In this document: positions 1 to 7,424 of the stretch, one piece after another | How positions within the stretch are numbered: the first letter of the stretch is position 1 | Layout: every line of letters begins with the position of its first letter | DNA from: an uncultured Aquimonas sp. | Lineage (GTDB): Bacteria; Pseudomonadota; Gammaproteobacteria; Xanthomonadales; Xanthomonadaceae | Assembly: GCA_946481615.1 (NCBI GenBank) | Contig: CAMLOR010000084.1 | Coordinates: 1 to 12,188 of the forward strand | Length of the DNA: 12,188 bases | Direction: 5' to 3' | Program-made: the position numbers and the translations under genes | Notes under the pieces: model-generated | Told to the model about the DNA's origin: nothing | Seen by the model: only the letters and a program-made list of their open reading frames with translations | Databases searched by the model: none

Positions 1-24
1 CACCTCGACGTCGATCTCACCCAT
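1..24 (-). CDS. rnfH: RnfH family protein, first 8 codons only (partial at window edge)
   Basis: Reading leftwards from the ATG at 24-22, the visible residues are MGEIDVEV. This resembles the N-terminus of RnfH/YfjF, a small ubiquitin-like-fold protein whose first strand reads (K/E)I-x-VEV. The start codon lies inside the end of ratA, so the two genes overlap by 8 nt (17-24, ATGGGTGA on the minus strand), which indicates translational coupling. The ratA-rnfH pair divergent from smpB is the standard gammaproteobacterial arrangement. The call rests on eight residues plus synteny; the rest lies outside the window. Confidence 0.6.
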
Positions 25-445
25 AGACGATGCGCGCCTCGCGCACGAAATCGTCGACCATGCGATCGGCCAGCCCCTGGAACCCGATCGCCAGCGCCGC
101 GCCCATCAGCCCCAGCATCTCGAACTCCAGCACCAGGCTCACCTTGCAGCCGTCGTTGCCGAGCGCATGGAACACCCAGCCCCCGCTCAGATTCTTGAAG
201 GGTCCGTCGACCAGGCTCATGCCGATGCGCGAGGGCGGCTTGAGCGTGTTGCGCGTGGTGAACGACGCCTTGAACGCCCCCAGCCCCACGTCGAGCGTGG
301 CCACGAGGAAATCCTCGCCGCGCTCCAGGATGCGCGCCGCGCCGCACCACTCGAAACGCCGCGGATAGGCTTCCACGTCGTTGACCAGATCGAACATCTG
401 CTGCGCGGAAAACGGCACCAGCGCGCTGCGTTGGATATGCGACAT
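17..445 (-). CDS. ratA: RatA / Coq10-like START-domain protein (ribosome association toxin family)
   Basis: A 142-residue protein of the polyketide cyclase/START (COQ10) fold. The E. coli homologue RatA (YfjG) was reported to bind the 50S subunit and block 70S formation, and relatives (Coq10) bind ubiquinone, so the physiological role is debated. Recognisable family blocks are [21 protein letters not shown] (residues 8-28), FTTRNTL (62-68), [13 protein letters not shown] (78-90) and the C-terminal helix [13 protein letters not shown] (125-137). The start at 445 was chosen because [13 protein letters not shown] aligns with the family start. An upstream in-frame ATG at 637 would add 64 arginine-rich residues lying antisense to smpB and is not credible. 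The length is normal for the family. It overlaps rnfH downstream by 8 nt and diverges from smpB across 34 nt. No strong Shine-Dalgarno is visible. Confidence 0.93.
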   Translation of the reverse strand: MSHIQRSALVPFSAQQMFDLVNDVEAYPRRFEWCGAARILERGEDFLVATLDVGLGAFKASFTTRNTLKPPSRIGMSLVDGPFKNLSGGWVFHALGNDGCKVSLVLEFEMLGLMGAALAIGFQGLADRMVDDFVREARIVYG

Positions 446-462
446 GCGAGACCCGCGGGGCC

Positions 463-479
463 CGTGCGACAATCGCACG
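463..479. repeat. Perfect inverted repeat between ratA and smpB
   Basis: CGTGCGA (463-469) and TCGCACG (473-479) are perfect complements around a CAA spacer. They end on the base before the smpB ATG, in the only intergenic DNA of a divergent pair. It could be a dimeric operator or a hairpin. It also contains the smpB -10 candidate. Confidence 0.6.
465..473 (+). promoter_or_regulatory. Candidate extended -10 element for smpB
   Basis: TGC-GACAAT matches an extended -10 (TGn followed by 4/6 of TATAAT) and needs no good -35, which is indeed absent. A start site six to seven bases downstream would fall at about 480, the A of the smpB ATG. That would give a leaderless or nearly leaderless mRNA, consistent with the lack of a Shine-Dalgarno. 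This is inferred from spacing only. Confidence 0.4.
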
Positions 480-974
480 ATGGCGAAAAAGAACGGCAAG
501 GATAGCAGCGAGGGCGGCGGCACGATCGCGCTCAACAAACGCGCGCGCCACGAATACCACCTCGAAGACCGCTTTGAAGCCGGCCTCGCCCTGCAGGGCT
601 GGGAAATGAAGGCGATCCGCGCCGGCCGCCTCAACATGGGGGAAAGCTACGCGCTGGTGAAAGGCGGCGAGCTGTGGCTGTTCGGCGCCCAGATCACCCC
701 GCTCATCTCCGCCAGCACCCACGTGGTGGCCGACGACCGCCGCACCCGCAAGTTGCTCCTGCACCGCCACGAGATCGACAAACTGGTCGGCTACGTCGAA
801 CGCGAGGGCTACACCCTCATCCCCACGGCGATGTACTGGAAGAAGAACAAGGTCAAACTCGAGATCGCGCTGGCCAAGGGCAAGCAGGCCCACGACAAGC
901 GCGAGGCCAGCAAGGAACGCGACTGGCAGCGCGAGAAACAGCGGACGCTGCGGCGGCACAACCGCGAGGCTTGA
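480..974 (+). CDS. smpB: SsrA-binding protein SmpB
   Basis: A 164-residue SmpB that binds tmRNA and delivers it with EF-Tu to ribosomes stalled on non-stop mRNA. The family core is clear: [32 protein letters not shown] is covered at residues 18-49, followed by LFGAQITPL (68-76), [17 protein letters not shown] (79-95), and a basic C-terminal tail starting [19 protein letters not shown] (132-150), the segment that becomes helical in the empty mRNA channel. The start at 480 is preferred over an in-frame ATG at 381, which would add 33 residues coded over ratA. The length is standard. There is no Shine-Dalgarno; a palindrome abuts the ATG. Its partner RNA gene ssrA begins 61 nt downstream, and the smpB stop codon lies inside the ssrA -35 candidate. 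Confidence 0.97.
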   Translation: MAKKNGKDSSEGGGTIALNKRARHEYHLEDRFEAGLALQGWEMKAIRAGRLNMGESYALVKGGELWLFGAQITPLISASTHVVADDRRTRKLLLHRHEIDKLVGYVEREGYTLIPTAMYWKKNKVKLEIALAKGKQAHDKREASKERDWQREKQRTLRRHNREA

Positions 975-999
975 AAGCCCCTACCTGCGTCCCCATACT
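971..999 (+). promoter_or_regulatory. ssrA promoter, -35/-10 with 17-bp spacer
   Basis: TTGAAA (971-976, 5/6 of TTGACA) and CATACT (994-999, 4/6 of TATAAT) are separated by exactly 17 bp. Transcription would start near 1006, leaving a leader of about 30 nt before the mature tmRNA 5' end at 1036, to be removed by RNase P. The -35 overlaps the smpB stop codon TGA (972-974). Confidence 0.6.
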
Positions 1000-1035
1000 T
1001 CGCGCATCGGAAGATTCACGTCTTTCCCACGAACC

Positions 1036-1389
1036 GGGGGTGTCCTGGCTTCGACGGGGGTCGCGAAGTCGACCGGTGCATGCCGAGGGGGCAGCTTTCC
1101 TCGTTAATCCAGCCGCAAAATCTCAGACGCCAACGACGACGTCTACGCTCTCGCCGCTTAAGGCGTAAGCCCCGAACCCACTTGTGCTCGTGCTCGTGGA
1201 TGTAGGGTCACTATCACGGGACCGTTCGTAGTGGCGACCCGCCAGCTACGGATCAAACAAAGCGGGTGTGGTTGTCGGTGTGCCTCGCACAGTGTGTTGC
1301 CGCCAACCGAGATCGAACACTGAGCTAAGCATGTAGTGCCGGAGATGGAGTGCTCTCGGACAGGGGTTCGACTCCCCTCACCTCCACCA
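1036..1389 (+). ncRNA. ssrA: Transfer-messenger RNA (tmRNA, 10Sa RNA)
   Basis: A one-piece tmRNA of 354 nt. The 5' end GGGGGTG (1036-1042) pairs with CACCTCC (1380-1386) to form the seven-pair acceptor stem, with one G-U, followed by discriminator A and encoded CCA (1387-1389). The conserved TGTCCTGGCTTCGACGGGGG block follows the 5' end. The T arm is AGGGG-TTCGACT-CCCCT near the 3' end. The resume codon GCC is at 1129, preceded by the conserved AGAC, and the tag frame ends at TAA 1159-1161. It rescues stalled ribosomes and tags the nascent chain for ClpXP-type proteolysis, together with SmpB encoded just upstream. A rho-independent terminator follows within 10 nt. ssrA 3' ends are common integration sites, but no second copy of this 3' end was seen in the window. 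Confidence 0.97.
1129..1161 (+). other. tmRNA proteolysis-tag reading frame
   Basis: GCC AAC GAC GAC GTC TAC GCT CTC GCC GCT TAA encodes ANDDVYALAA, preceded in the product by the alanine carried on tmRNA itself. It matches the E. coli tag ANDENYALAA except for D-for-E at position 4 and V-for-N at position 5. The ClpX-recognised ALAA end is intact. Confidence 0.93.
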
Positions 1390-1396
1390 AACAACG

Positions 1397-1420
1397 AACC
1401 CCGCGCAAGCGGGGTTTTTT
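1397..1420 (+). terminator. Rho-independent terminator of ssrA
   Basis: An 8-bp stem AACCCCGC (1397-1404) / GCGGGGTT (1409-1416) with a GCAA tetraloop is followed by a further T-run to 1420 (six consecutive Ts, 1415-1420). It is the strongest intrinsic terminator in the window and isolates ssrA from the large gene downstream. Confidence 0.92.
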
Positions 1421-1482
1421 GTTTCCGATTGTTTCCGACTTCTGCTTCGCACATGAAGCGGGTTCTTTCCCGCCGCACCGCG

Positions 1483-1491
1483 TGCAAGAAT
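1483..1491 (+). promoter_or_regulatory. Weak candidate promoter (extended -10) for the 1560-residue secreted protein
   Basis: TGC-AAGAAT has an extended -10 arrangement (4/6 of TATAAT), with a start site near 1498 and a short leader holding AGGGGG before the GTG at 1520. No convincing -35 is present. Just upstream two overlapping short inverted repeats occur: GCTTC (1444-1448)/GAAGC (1455-1459) and GCGGG (1458-1462)/CCCGC (1469-1473). Confidence 0.25.
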
Positions 1492-1519
1492 CGCGGCGAA
1501 CACTCGCGCAGGGGGCGAC

Positions 1520-4500
1520 GTGGGCTTCAGGAGCCGTGGAACGCGGACGCTCGCGGCGTCCGCGCTGGGTTGGCTGGTCTTGCCGTTCGCCGCCGTCGCG
1601 GCGCCACCGTCCGTCGAAACGCGCTCCGTCGTCGAACTCGACGGGGACAACGCCGTGATCGTCGCGCTCGTGCATCCGCAGTCGCTGGCGACCATGGTGC
1701 AGGCGGAATTCGGACCGACGACGGCGTACGGGCTGACTGGCACGCCGGTGCCTGTGGCCGCCGGCGCCAGTCCCGTCGCCGTGGAAATCCCGATCACGGG
1801 TTACCCGTCCGCAGAGCGTATTCACTTCCGCGTGACCGCCAGCAACGCGGACGGCAATGCGACGGGCGACGACCGGAACTTCGTCGCGGCCCCCGGCGGC
1901 TGGACCGTGCTCGGACACTGGACGATGGGCGACGACGATGCCGCCGCCGGCAACGGCGTGGCCATTCCCGAAGGCCACGCGCTGGGCGACAGCGTGGCGG
2001 GCAACGACCTGCTGGTCGATTATCCAGACGGCGCGGGAGGCATCGGTGCGTTCAGCGATCAGGTGGCCACGCTCGCCGACGCGCGCGGCAGCCGCCTTGC
2101 CGCGGCCCTCCATCGCGACACCGCCGGCCCGGCGACGGCAAGCGGCGCGAGCTACGCCGTCACCGACAACTTCGTGCTCGAGGCCTGGTGCCGCCGCCAG
2201 TCGGCAGTGCAGACTCGCATCCGAAACGGACGCAATCCCGACAGCATCGGCTACTCGATCTATTGCGACGACGACGAAGCCGGCTATCACTACGGCAGCG
2301 TCACCCAGTTCCGCTTCCTGCCGCCGGATCCAGGCGCCTGGCTGCATCTGGCACTGGTGCGCGACAACGGCAACGTCGCCTTCTACATCGATGGGCGCGC
2401 GATCGATGTGCCGCTTCCCGCGCCCGACGTCGCGCCGGCGAACGGTTTCCGCCTGACCGGCGACACGCCCGTCGACGAAGTGCGCCTGTCGACCTTCCTG
2501 CCCGGCACCTTCGATCCTTCGCAGCTGCTGCACCGAGCGCCCGACCTGCGTGTGGAACAGCCGGCGGGCATTGAGTTGGCCGACGGCGGCTTCAGCTCTC
2601 TGGGCACCGTCGCCGTCAACGGCACGACATCGCTCGACTTCCTCGTGCGCAATGTCGGCGACTTGCCGCTCGCAGACATCACTACGCAGATCACCGGCGA
2701 CGAAGCTGCCGACTTCACTGTTTCCGGCGCCCTGCCCGCCACCCTGGCGGCCGGCGCGGACGCTGCGCTGCAGATCACTTTCCAGCCCGTCAGCGCCGGC
2801 TTTCGCGAAGCCACGCTGCAAATCCACAGCAACGATCCCGACTCGCCCTACGAGATCAATCTGTCGGGCACCGCCGAAGGCCCGGAAATCACGCTGGAAA
2901 CCGACGCAGGCGCGCCCGTGCCGAACCCGGGCAGCTTCGACTTCGGAACGGTGGACACGGGTTGGGACGAGAACGCCACTTTCGTCATCCGCAACACAGG
3001 CAACATGCCGTTGGGCGGGCTCGCCTACTCGCTGCAGGGCGTACCGCCCGGCGAGTTCGAACTCACCGCGCCTTCCACCGCGCCGATCGCGCCTGGACAG
3101 TCCGTCGAGCTCACCGTGCGCTTCGCGCCCATTCGCGCAGGCGCCCAGACAGCCACGCTCGTCATCGCCAGCGACGACTTCGACGAAGCCGAATACGTCA
3201 TCGCCTTCACCGGCAATGGCGAGCCGCCCGAACTCGACGTCGAGGAAGTGCAGCGTGGCGTATCGCTTGAGAACCATGCACGCCGCGATTTCGGATCGGT
3301 GGCGCCTGGCGAAAGCGCCGACTACACGATCCGCCTTCACAACCACGGCCTGGGCACCCTGGTCGGCCTGCAGGCAACACTTGCGGGCCCGCAGTTCGAA
3401 GCCTTCCAGATAGTGAGCACGCTGCCCGACAGGTTGACGCCCGGCGGCAGAGCGGACCTCACCCTGCGTTTTGCGCCGAATCTTGGCGGTCGCCACGACG
3501 CACAGCTCCAGCTGCAGAGCAACGATACGGACGAATCGCCCTTCGTGCTCGATCTGATCGGCGAAGGCGGCGTGCCGCAGCTGCAACTCGAATCGCCGGC
3601 GGGCACGCCGCTTTCCGGCGGCCCCGCGGCGTTCGGCGACGCGGAAATCGGCGGCGCCGCCGCCACACGCAGTTTCACGGTGCGCAATGTCGGCGGCGCC
3701 GACCTCGAATTGTCCGGCACGCCACGCGTGCAGATCGGAGGTGCGCAGGCCGGCGAGTTCGCCGTGACGCAGCAACCGCCCGCCACGGTTGCGCACGGCC
3801 GTATTCCGCTGCCTGGCCACGGCTTCGAGAACAAGACCTACGCCTGGAGCGAATGGCACTACGACGAAGTTGGCACCGAGTGGAGCTTCTCGACCTACTC
3901 GGGCGTGGCGCGGCATGGCTCGCCCTGGTTCGTGAACGTGCCGCCGCAGGGCGAGCAGGCCGCTTTCCTGCAGGCTTCGGACTACGACGGCACGATGGAG
4001 CAGGAGATCTCAGTGCCGGTGGCGGGCAACTACGTGCTGCGTTTCGCGGCCGTGCGCCGGGGCGGCGGGTTCCCCCCGGCGGATGTCGCGGTGACGCTGG
4101 CTGGCTTTCCGATCGGTATGGTGACGATGTCGCAACTGGACATCGACGACAACTGGCGCTGGTTCGAGCTGCCTTTCAGCATCCCCAGCGTGCCCTCGGC
4201 AAGACTGCGCTTCACCGCCTCCTGCCCGTGGGCGGACTGTGCCACGGCGATCGATGCCGTGAGCATCGCGCGCGGCAACACCGCCGCGTTCGACGTAGCC
4301 TTCGCTCCCACCGCGCGCGGCGCACGCAACGCGAGCTTCTCCATCGAGAACGATGCCGGCGGCACGGTGCAGCTGAACCTCGCCGGCACCGGCGGCGGCG
4401 CCGACCTCGTGGTGGAACAACCCAGCGGCAGTGCCATCGCCAACGGCACCTCGCGCGATCTGGGCACCGCCGTGGTGGGCGGCACGGCGACGATGCAATT

Positions 4501-6202
4501 CCGTCTGCGTAACACCGGCAACTTCCCGCTGCAACCGGTGGCGAGCTTCGATGGCTCGCCGGCCTTCACGCTGGCGACCGCGCTGCCGGCGAGCATCGCG
4601 AGCGGTGCCGAAGCGCTGATCGACGTGAATTTCGCGCCGGGCACGCCTGGCGCGCACGCCGCCACGCTGCATCTGGCGAGCAACGATCCCGACGATGCGC
4701 CCTTCGACATCCTGCTCACGGGCACCGCCACGGGTGCGGAAATCGGCGTGTCCCTGCCGGGCAATCCGCTGTCGGATGGCGGCAGCGTCGACTTCGGCAG
4801 CGCCGCCGTCGCCGCGTCGACGGCACTCACTCTCACCCTCGGCAACACCGGCGCCGCGCCGCTCACCGGCCTGGCCGTCAGCTTCAGCGGCGACGATGCG
4901 GCAGCGTACAGCGTGGACGCCGCGCCTCCCGCCACGCTCGCCGCCGGCACCGGCACGACGATCGTCGTGCGCTTCACGCCCACCCGCGGCGGCGCACACG
5001 CGGCCATGCTGCATCTCGCCAGCAACGATGCCGACGAGAACCCTTTCGACCTGGCTTTGAGCGGCAACGGACTGGTGCCGGAAATCGCCGTGCAGCATGC
5101 GAGCGCGGACATCGGCGACGGCGCCGCGATCGATGCCGGCAACGTCGCGGCGGACGACGAAACCACGCTCGCCTTCACCGTGCGCAACGACGGCGCCGCG
5201 CCGCTCACGGGCGTGACGGCCGCACTGTCCGGCACGGACGCCGCGCAGTTCGCGCTCGTCACGACGCCCCCGGCCACGCTCGCTGCCGGCGCACAGGCGA
5301 CGCTCGAAGTCGCATTCCAACCGACCGGCGCCAGCGGACCGCGCACTGCGCTGCTGCAGATCGCGAGCAGCGACACCGACGAAAACCCCTTCGACATCGC
5401 GCTCACCGGCACCGTGATCGTGCCCGAGATCGCGCTCGAACAACCGGCGGGCACGCCCATCGCCACGGGCGCCACGCGCAACTACGGCACGGTGGAAAGC
5501 GGCGAACAGAGCACCCTCGACTTCACCGTCCGCAACCTGGGACAGGCACCGCTCGAGGGCCTCGCCGCGACGCTGATCGGCGGCGACACCGCGCAATTCG
5601 TGGTGGCCACCTCACTGCCGGGAAGACTCGCACCCGGCGAAAGCGCCGTCTTCCAGGTGCAGTTCGCACCCAGCGGCAACGGTGCGCGCAGCACACTGCT
5701 GCGCCTGGCCAGCAACGATGCCGACGAGAACCCCATCGACATCCTCCTGGCCGGCACCGCCCACGAACTGCCCGCCGCCGACGTCTCCATCCAGAAAACC
5801 GACGGCGCCGAAGTGGTCGAACCCAACACCGGCAACGGCTACGTCATCACCGTCCGCAACAGCAGCCAGGTCACCGCCACCGGCCTGCAGATCGTCGACA
5901 TCATGCCCGCCGCATTCAGCAACGTCGTCTGGTTCTGCAACTCCACGCCGGAAGGCAAATGCCCCCAAGTGCAAGGCACCGGCGACATCGACCAGACCAT
6001 CGCCGCTCCGCTCGGCCCCAACCACCGCATCAGCTACTTCATCGGCGGCGACCTCGCCGGCACGCTCGGCGACACCCTCACCAACACCGCCACCGTGACG
6101 GTCACCGACCCGAACGTGCGCGATCCGAACCTCGCCAACAACACGGCGACGGATACGACGCGGTTCGATTCGATCCAGGTTTTCGGGAATGGGTTCGAAT
6201 AA
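1520..6202 (+). CDS. Secreted multidomain choice-of-anchor D (ASH-repeat) protein with LamG-like and DUF11 domains
   Basis: A 1560-residue exported protein starting at GTG (1520), with AGGGGG a few bases upstream. Residues 1-28 form a signal peptide with likely cleavage after AAVAA. Domains in order: FN3-like (about 30-122, with VHPQSLATMVQAEFGPTTAYG and HFRVTASNADG), LamG/concanavalin-like (about 128-340, with WLHLALVRDNGNVAFYIDG at 274-292), eight ASH/choice-of-anchor D repeats of about 114 residues (342-1412), and a DUF11-type domain (about 1419-1548). The repeats are marked by SNDPDSPYEINLSGTA-like motifs at residues 437, 551, 667, 941, 1054, 1168, 1283 and 1398. Repeat 4 is split by a galactose-binding-like jellyroll of about 160 residues (760-918). 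The tail is SIQVFGNGFE. No catalytic residues were recognised. A role in the envelope, adhesion or matrix is inferred. The ligand is unknown. Confidence 0.9.
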   Translation: MGFRSRGTRTLAASALGWLVLPFAAVAAPPSVETRSVVELDGDNAVIVALVHPQSLATMVQAEFGPTTAYGLTGTPVPVAAGASPVAVEIPITGYPSAERIHFRVTASNADGNATGDDRNFVAAPGGWTVLGHWTMGDDDAAAGNGVAIPEGHALGDSVAGNDLLVDYPDGAGGIGAFSDQVATLADARGSRLAAALHRDTAGPATASGASYAVTDNFVLEAWCRRQSAVQTRIRNGRNPDSIGYSIYCDDDEAGYHYGSVTQFRFLPPDPGAWLHLALVRDNGNVAFYIDGRAIDVPLPAPDVAPANGFRLTGDTPVDEVRLSTFLPGTFDPSQLLHRAPDLRVEQPAGIELADGGFSSLGTVAVNGTTSLDFLVRNVGDLPLADITTQITGDEAADFTVSGALPATLAAGADAALQITFQPVSAGFREATLQIHSNDPDSPYEINLSGTAEGPEITLETDAGAPVPNPGSFDFGTVDTGWDENATFVIRNTGNMPLGGLAYSLQGVPPGEFELTAPSTAPIAPGQSVELTVRFAPIRAGAQTATLVIASDDFDEAEYVIAFTGNGEPPELDVEEVQRGVSLENHARRDFGSVAPGESADYTIRLHNHGLGTLVGLQATLAGPQFEAFQIVSTLPDRLTPGGRADLTLRFAPNLGGRHDAQLQLQSNDTDESPFVLDLIGEGGVPQLQLESPAGTPLSGGPAAFGDAEIGGAAATRSFTVRNVGGADLELSGTPRVQIGGAQAGEFAVTQQPPATVAHGRIPLPGHGFENKTYAWSEWHYDEVGTEWSFSTYSGVARHGSPWFVNVPPQGEQAAFLQASDYDGTMEQEISVPVAGNYVLRFAAVRRGGGFPPADVAVTLAGFPIGMVTMSQLDIDDNWRWFELPFSIPSVPSARLRFTASCPWADCATAIDAVSIARGNTAAFDVAFAPTARGARNASFSIENDAGGTVQLNLAGTGGGADLVVEQPSGSAIANGTSRDLGTAVVGGTATMQFRLRNTGNFPLQPVASFDGSPAFTLATALPASIASGAEALIDVNFAPGTPGAHAATLHLASNDPDDAPFDILLTGTATGAEIGVSLPGNPLSDGGSVDFGSAAVAASTALTLTLGNTGAAPLTGLAVSFSGDDAAAYSVDAAPPATLAAGTGTTIVVRFTPTRGGAHAAMLHLASNDADENPFDLALSGNGLVPEIAVQHASADIGDGAAIDAGNVAADDETTLAFTVRNDGAAPLTGVTAALSGTDAAQFALVTTPPATLAAGAQATLEVAFQPTGASGPRTALLQIASSDTDENPFDIALTGTVIVPEIALEQPAGTPIATGATRNYGTVESGEQSTLDFTVRNLGQAPLEGLAATLIGGDTAQFVVATSLPGRLAPGESAVFQVQFAPSGNGARSTLLRLASNDADENPIDILLAGTAHELPAADVSIQKTDGAEVVEPNTGNGYVITVRNSSQVTATGLQIVDIMPAAFSNVVWFCNSTPEGKCPQVQGTGDIDQTIAAPLGPNHRISYFIGGDLAGTLGDTLTNTATVTVTDPNVRDPNLANNTATDTTRFDSIQVFGNGFE
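5018..5043 (+). repeat. 26-bp direct repeat, copy 1 (within ASH repeat 6)
   Basis: A perfect 26-bp match to 5708-5733 that encodes the ASNDADENP motif. The copies start 690 bp apart, exactly 230 codons and two ASH units, so recombination between them would delete two repeats in frame. Confidence 0.85.
5708..5733 (+). repeat. 26-bp direct repeat, copy 2 (within ASH repeat 8)
   Basis: Identical to 5018-5043. The flanking ASH sequence is more diverged, so this is a short conserved motif or a small gene-conversion tract rather than a recent whole-unit duplication. Confidence 0.85.
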
Positions 6203-6270
6203 TCAGAGCTAGGGGTCGCACGTTGATCCATTGAGGTACGCTAAGCCATCGATCCGGGGGGATTGGTGGG

Positions 6271-7374
6271 ATGGCACTGAGCGACCTGAGCGACCGCGAT
6301 GCGGTCCTGCGGGCGATGCGCGAGTTCGACGCGCTCGGCCGACAGGAATTCTTGAAGAAGTATGGCTTCGGCCCGGCCAAGCAATACTACGTGATCGGGC
6401 CCGAAGGCCGCGCTTACGACTCGAAGGCCATCGTGGGCGCTGCCCACGGCTTCCAGTTCCCGGATCAAGGTCCACTCGTGGCGTCGCAGTTCAACGGCGG
6501 CGAAGCGACGGTCGAACGCAAGCTCACCGAGCTTGAGTTCGTGGTCCGTCGTGAGGACTGGCTGCCCACGGAGATCGAAGCCGTCATCGCGGATTACTTC
6601 GAGATGCTCGCGCTTCAAGAGTCGGATCGAGACTTCGTAAAGGCGCACCGCATCCGGGCGTTGATGCCGAAGCTCGTCGGCCGAACGCGGCAGTCGATTG
6701 AGTACAAGTTCCGCAACATCAGCGCAGTACTGAAGCAGGCGAACTATCCGATCCTTTCCGGTTACATTCCCGCCGCGAATCTCCAATCATCGCTGCGGAC
6801 AAGAGTGCTAGAACGAGTCGGCGAACTCGAAACGCTTCTCTCGAAGGTGAGCATTGTCGAGGAAGCTGCGCCAGCTGCAGCGGCTGATTTCTTTGTCGCG
6901 CCACCATCGCCGATGCGCGTGCCCAAGCGCACTTACAAGAACGTCGCACGAAAGATCCACTGGGCTGCTCGGGAAGCCTCGAATCGCGCGTTAGGTCGCG
7001 CCGGGGAGAAATGGTGTCTGGAGTTCGAGCGGAATCGTTTGTCGAAAGCCGGGCGTGACGATCTTGCGCTCCAGATCGAATGGGTTTCAGTCGATGGCGG
7101 AGACGGCGCAGGCTACGACATCTTGTCGTTCGAGCTGGATGGGACGCCTCGCCGTATCGAAGTCAAAACCACGTATCGCGGTATCGACGCGCCTTTCCTT
7201 CTGAGCCCGAACGAAGTCTTAGCTTCGGAGGCGTGGGGCGATTCTTTTTATCTTTACCGCGTTTTCGCCTACGGAAAAGATGCGCAGGTTTATTGTTTGC
7301 AAGGCGACTTGCGCAAACACCTTCATTTGGAGTCCGCGAGCTACGTCGGCTACGTGCGCGCAACCGACGATTGA
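6271..7374 (+). CDS. ScoMcrA-like head domain plus DUF3883 (NO VEIN C-terminal) nuclease-like protein
   Basis: A 367-residue protein starting at ATG 6271 with GGGGGGA eight bases upstream. Residues 1-92 (LSDLSDRDAVLRAMREFDALG, then YDSKAIVGAAHGFQFP) resemble the N-terminal head domain of ScoMcrA, a Streptomyces type IV restriction enzyme that cuts modified DNA. Residues 100-185 form a helical linker with HRIRALMPKLVGRTRQSIEYKFRN. Residues 238-362 match DUF3883, a PD-(D/E)XK-like fold. The candidate active-site set is GE at 245-246, GYD at 281-283 and IEVKTT at 296-301 (E246, D283, E297, K299). No membrane segments or helicase motifs are seen. Codons in the last third are more A/T-rich than in its neighbours, which suggests acquisition. 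It probably acts as a stand-alone defence or restriction nuclease. Substrate and activity are inferred from family resemblance only. Confidence 0.85.
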   Translation: MALSDLSDRDAVLRAMREFDALGRQEFLKKYGFGPAKQYYVIGPEGRAYDSKAIVGAAHGFQFPDQGPLVASQFNGGEATVERKLTELEFVVRREDWLPTEIEAVIADYFEMLALQESDRDFVKAHRIRALMPKLVGRTRQSIEYKFRNISAVLKQANYPILSGYIPAANLQSSLRTRVLERVGELETLLSKVSIVEEAAPAAAADFFVAPPSPMRVPKRTYKNVARKIHWAAREASNRALGRAGEKWCLEFERNRLSKAGRDDLALQIEWVSVDGGDGAGYDILSFELDGTPRRIEVKTTYRGIDAPFLLSPNEVLASEAWGDSFYLYRVFAYGKDAQVYCLQGDLRKHLHLESASYVGYVRATDD

Positions 7375-7396
7375 TATCACGCCGGTCGGCGGCGCG

Positions 7397-7424
7397 GTGA
7401 CTACAACGCACTTTTCAATTTACT
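7397..7424 (+). promoter_or_regulatory. Candidate promoter for the structured leader and 66-residue ORF
   Basis: GTGACT (7397-7402, 4/6) and TTTACT (7419-7424, 4/6) are separated by 16 bp in a locally A/T-rich patch just after the nuclease gene. The predicted start is near 7431. An inverted repeat GCGCGA/TCGCGC (7425-7440) straddles that start and could be an operator. Confidence 0.4.

Noticed and set aside
1421..1440. Direct repeat GTTTCCGATT / GTTTCCGACT just after the ssrA terminator
   Set aside because: Two imperfect 10-mers without further copies are not enough to call an iteron, an att site or a mobile-element scar.
1325..3916. Minus-strand open frame of 863 codons antisense to the large ASH gene
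   Set aside because: It is a shadow of a GC-rich gene. The product is an arginine/glycine/valine-rich sequence without domains, it crosses the ssrA terminator and the tmRNA 3' end, and the plus-strand protein has clear repeats and a signal peptide.
4010..5596. Two long overlapping minus-strand open frames (528 and 483 codons)
   Set aside because: Both are antisense to the ASH repeats and have periodic low-complexity composition that mirrors the repeats on the other strand. Neither shows a recognisable domain.
6203..6270. Search for a promoter before the nuclease-like gene
   Set aside because: TTGATC and TACGCT are present but not at compatible spacing. Only the ribosome binding site is convincing.
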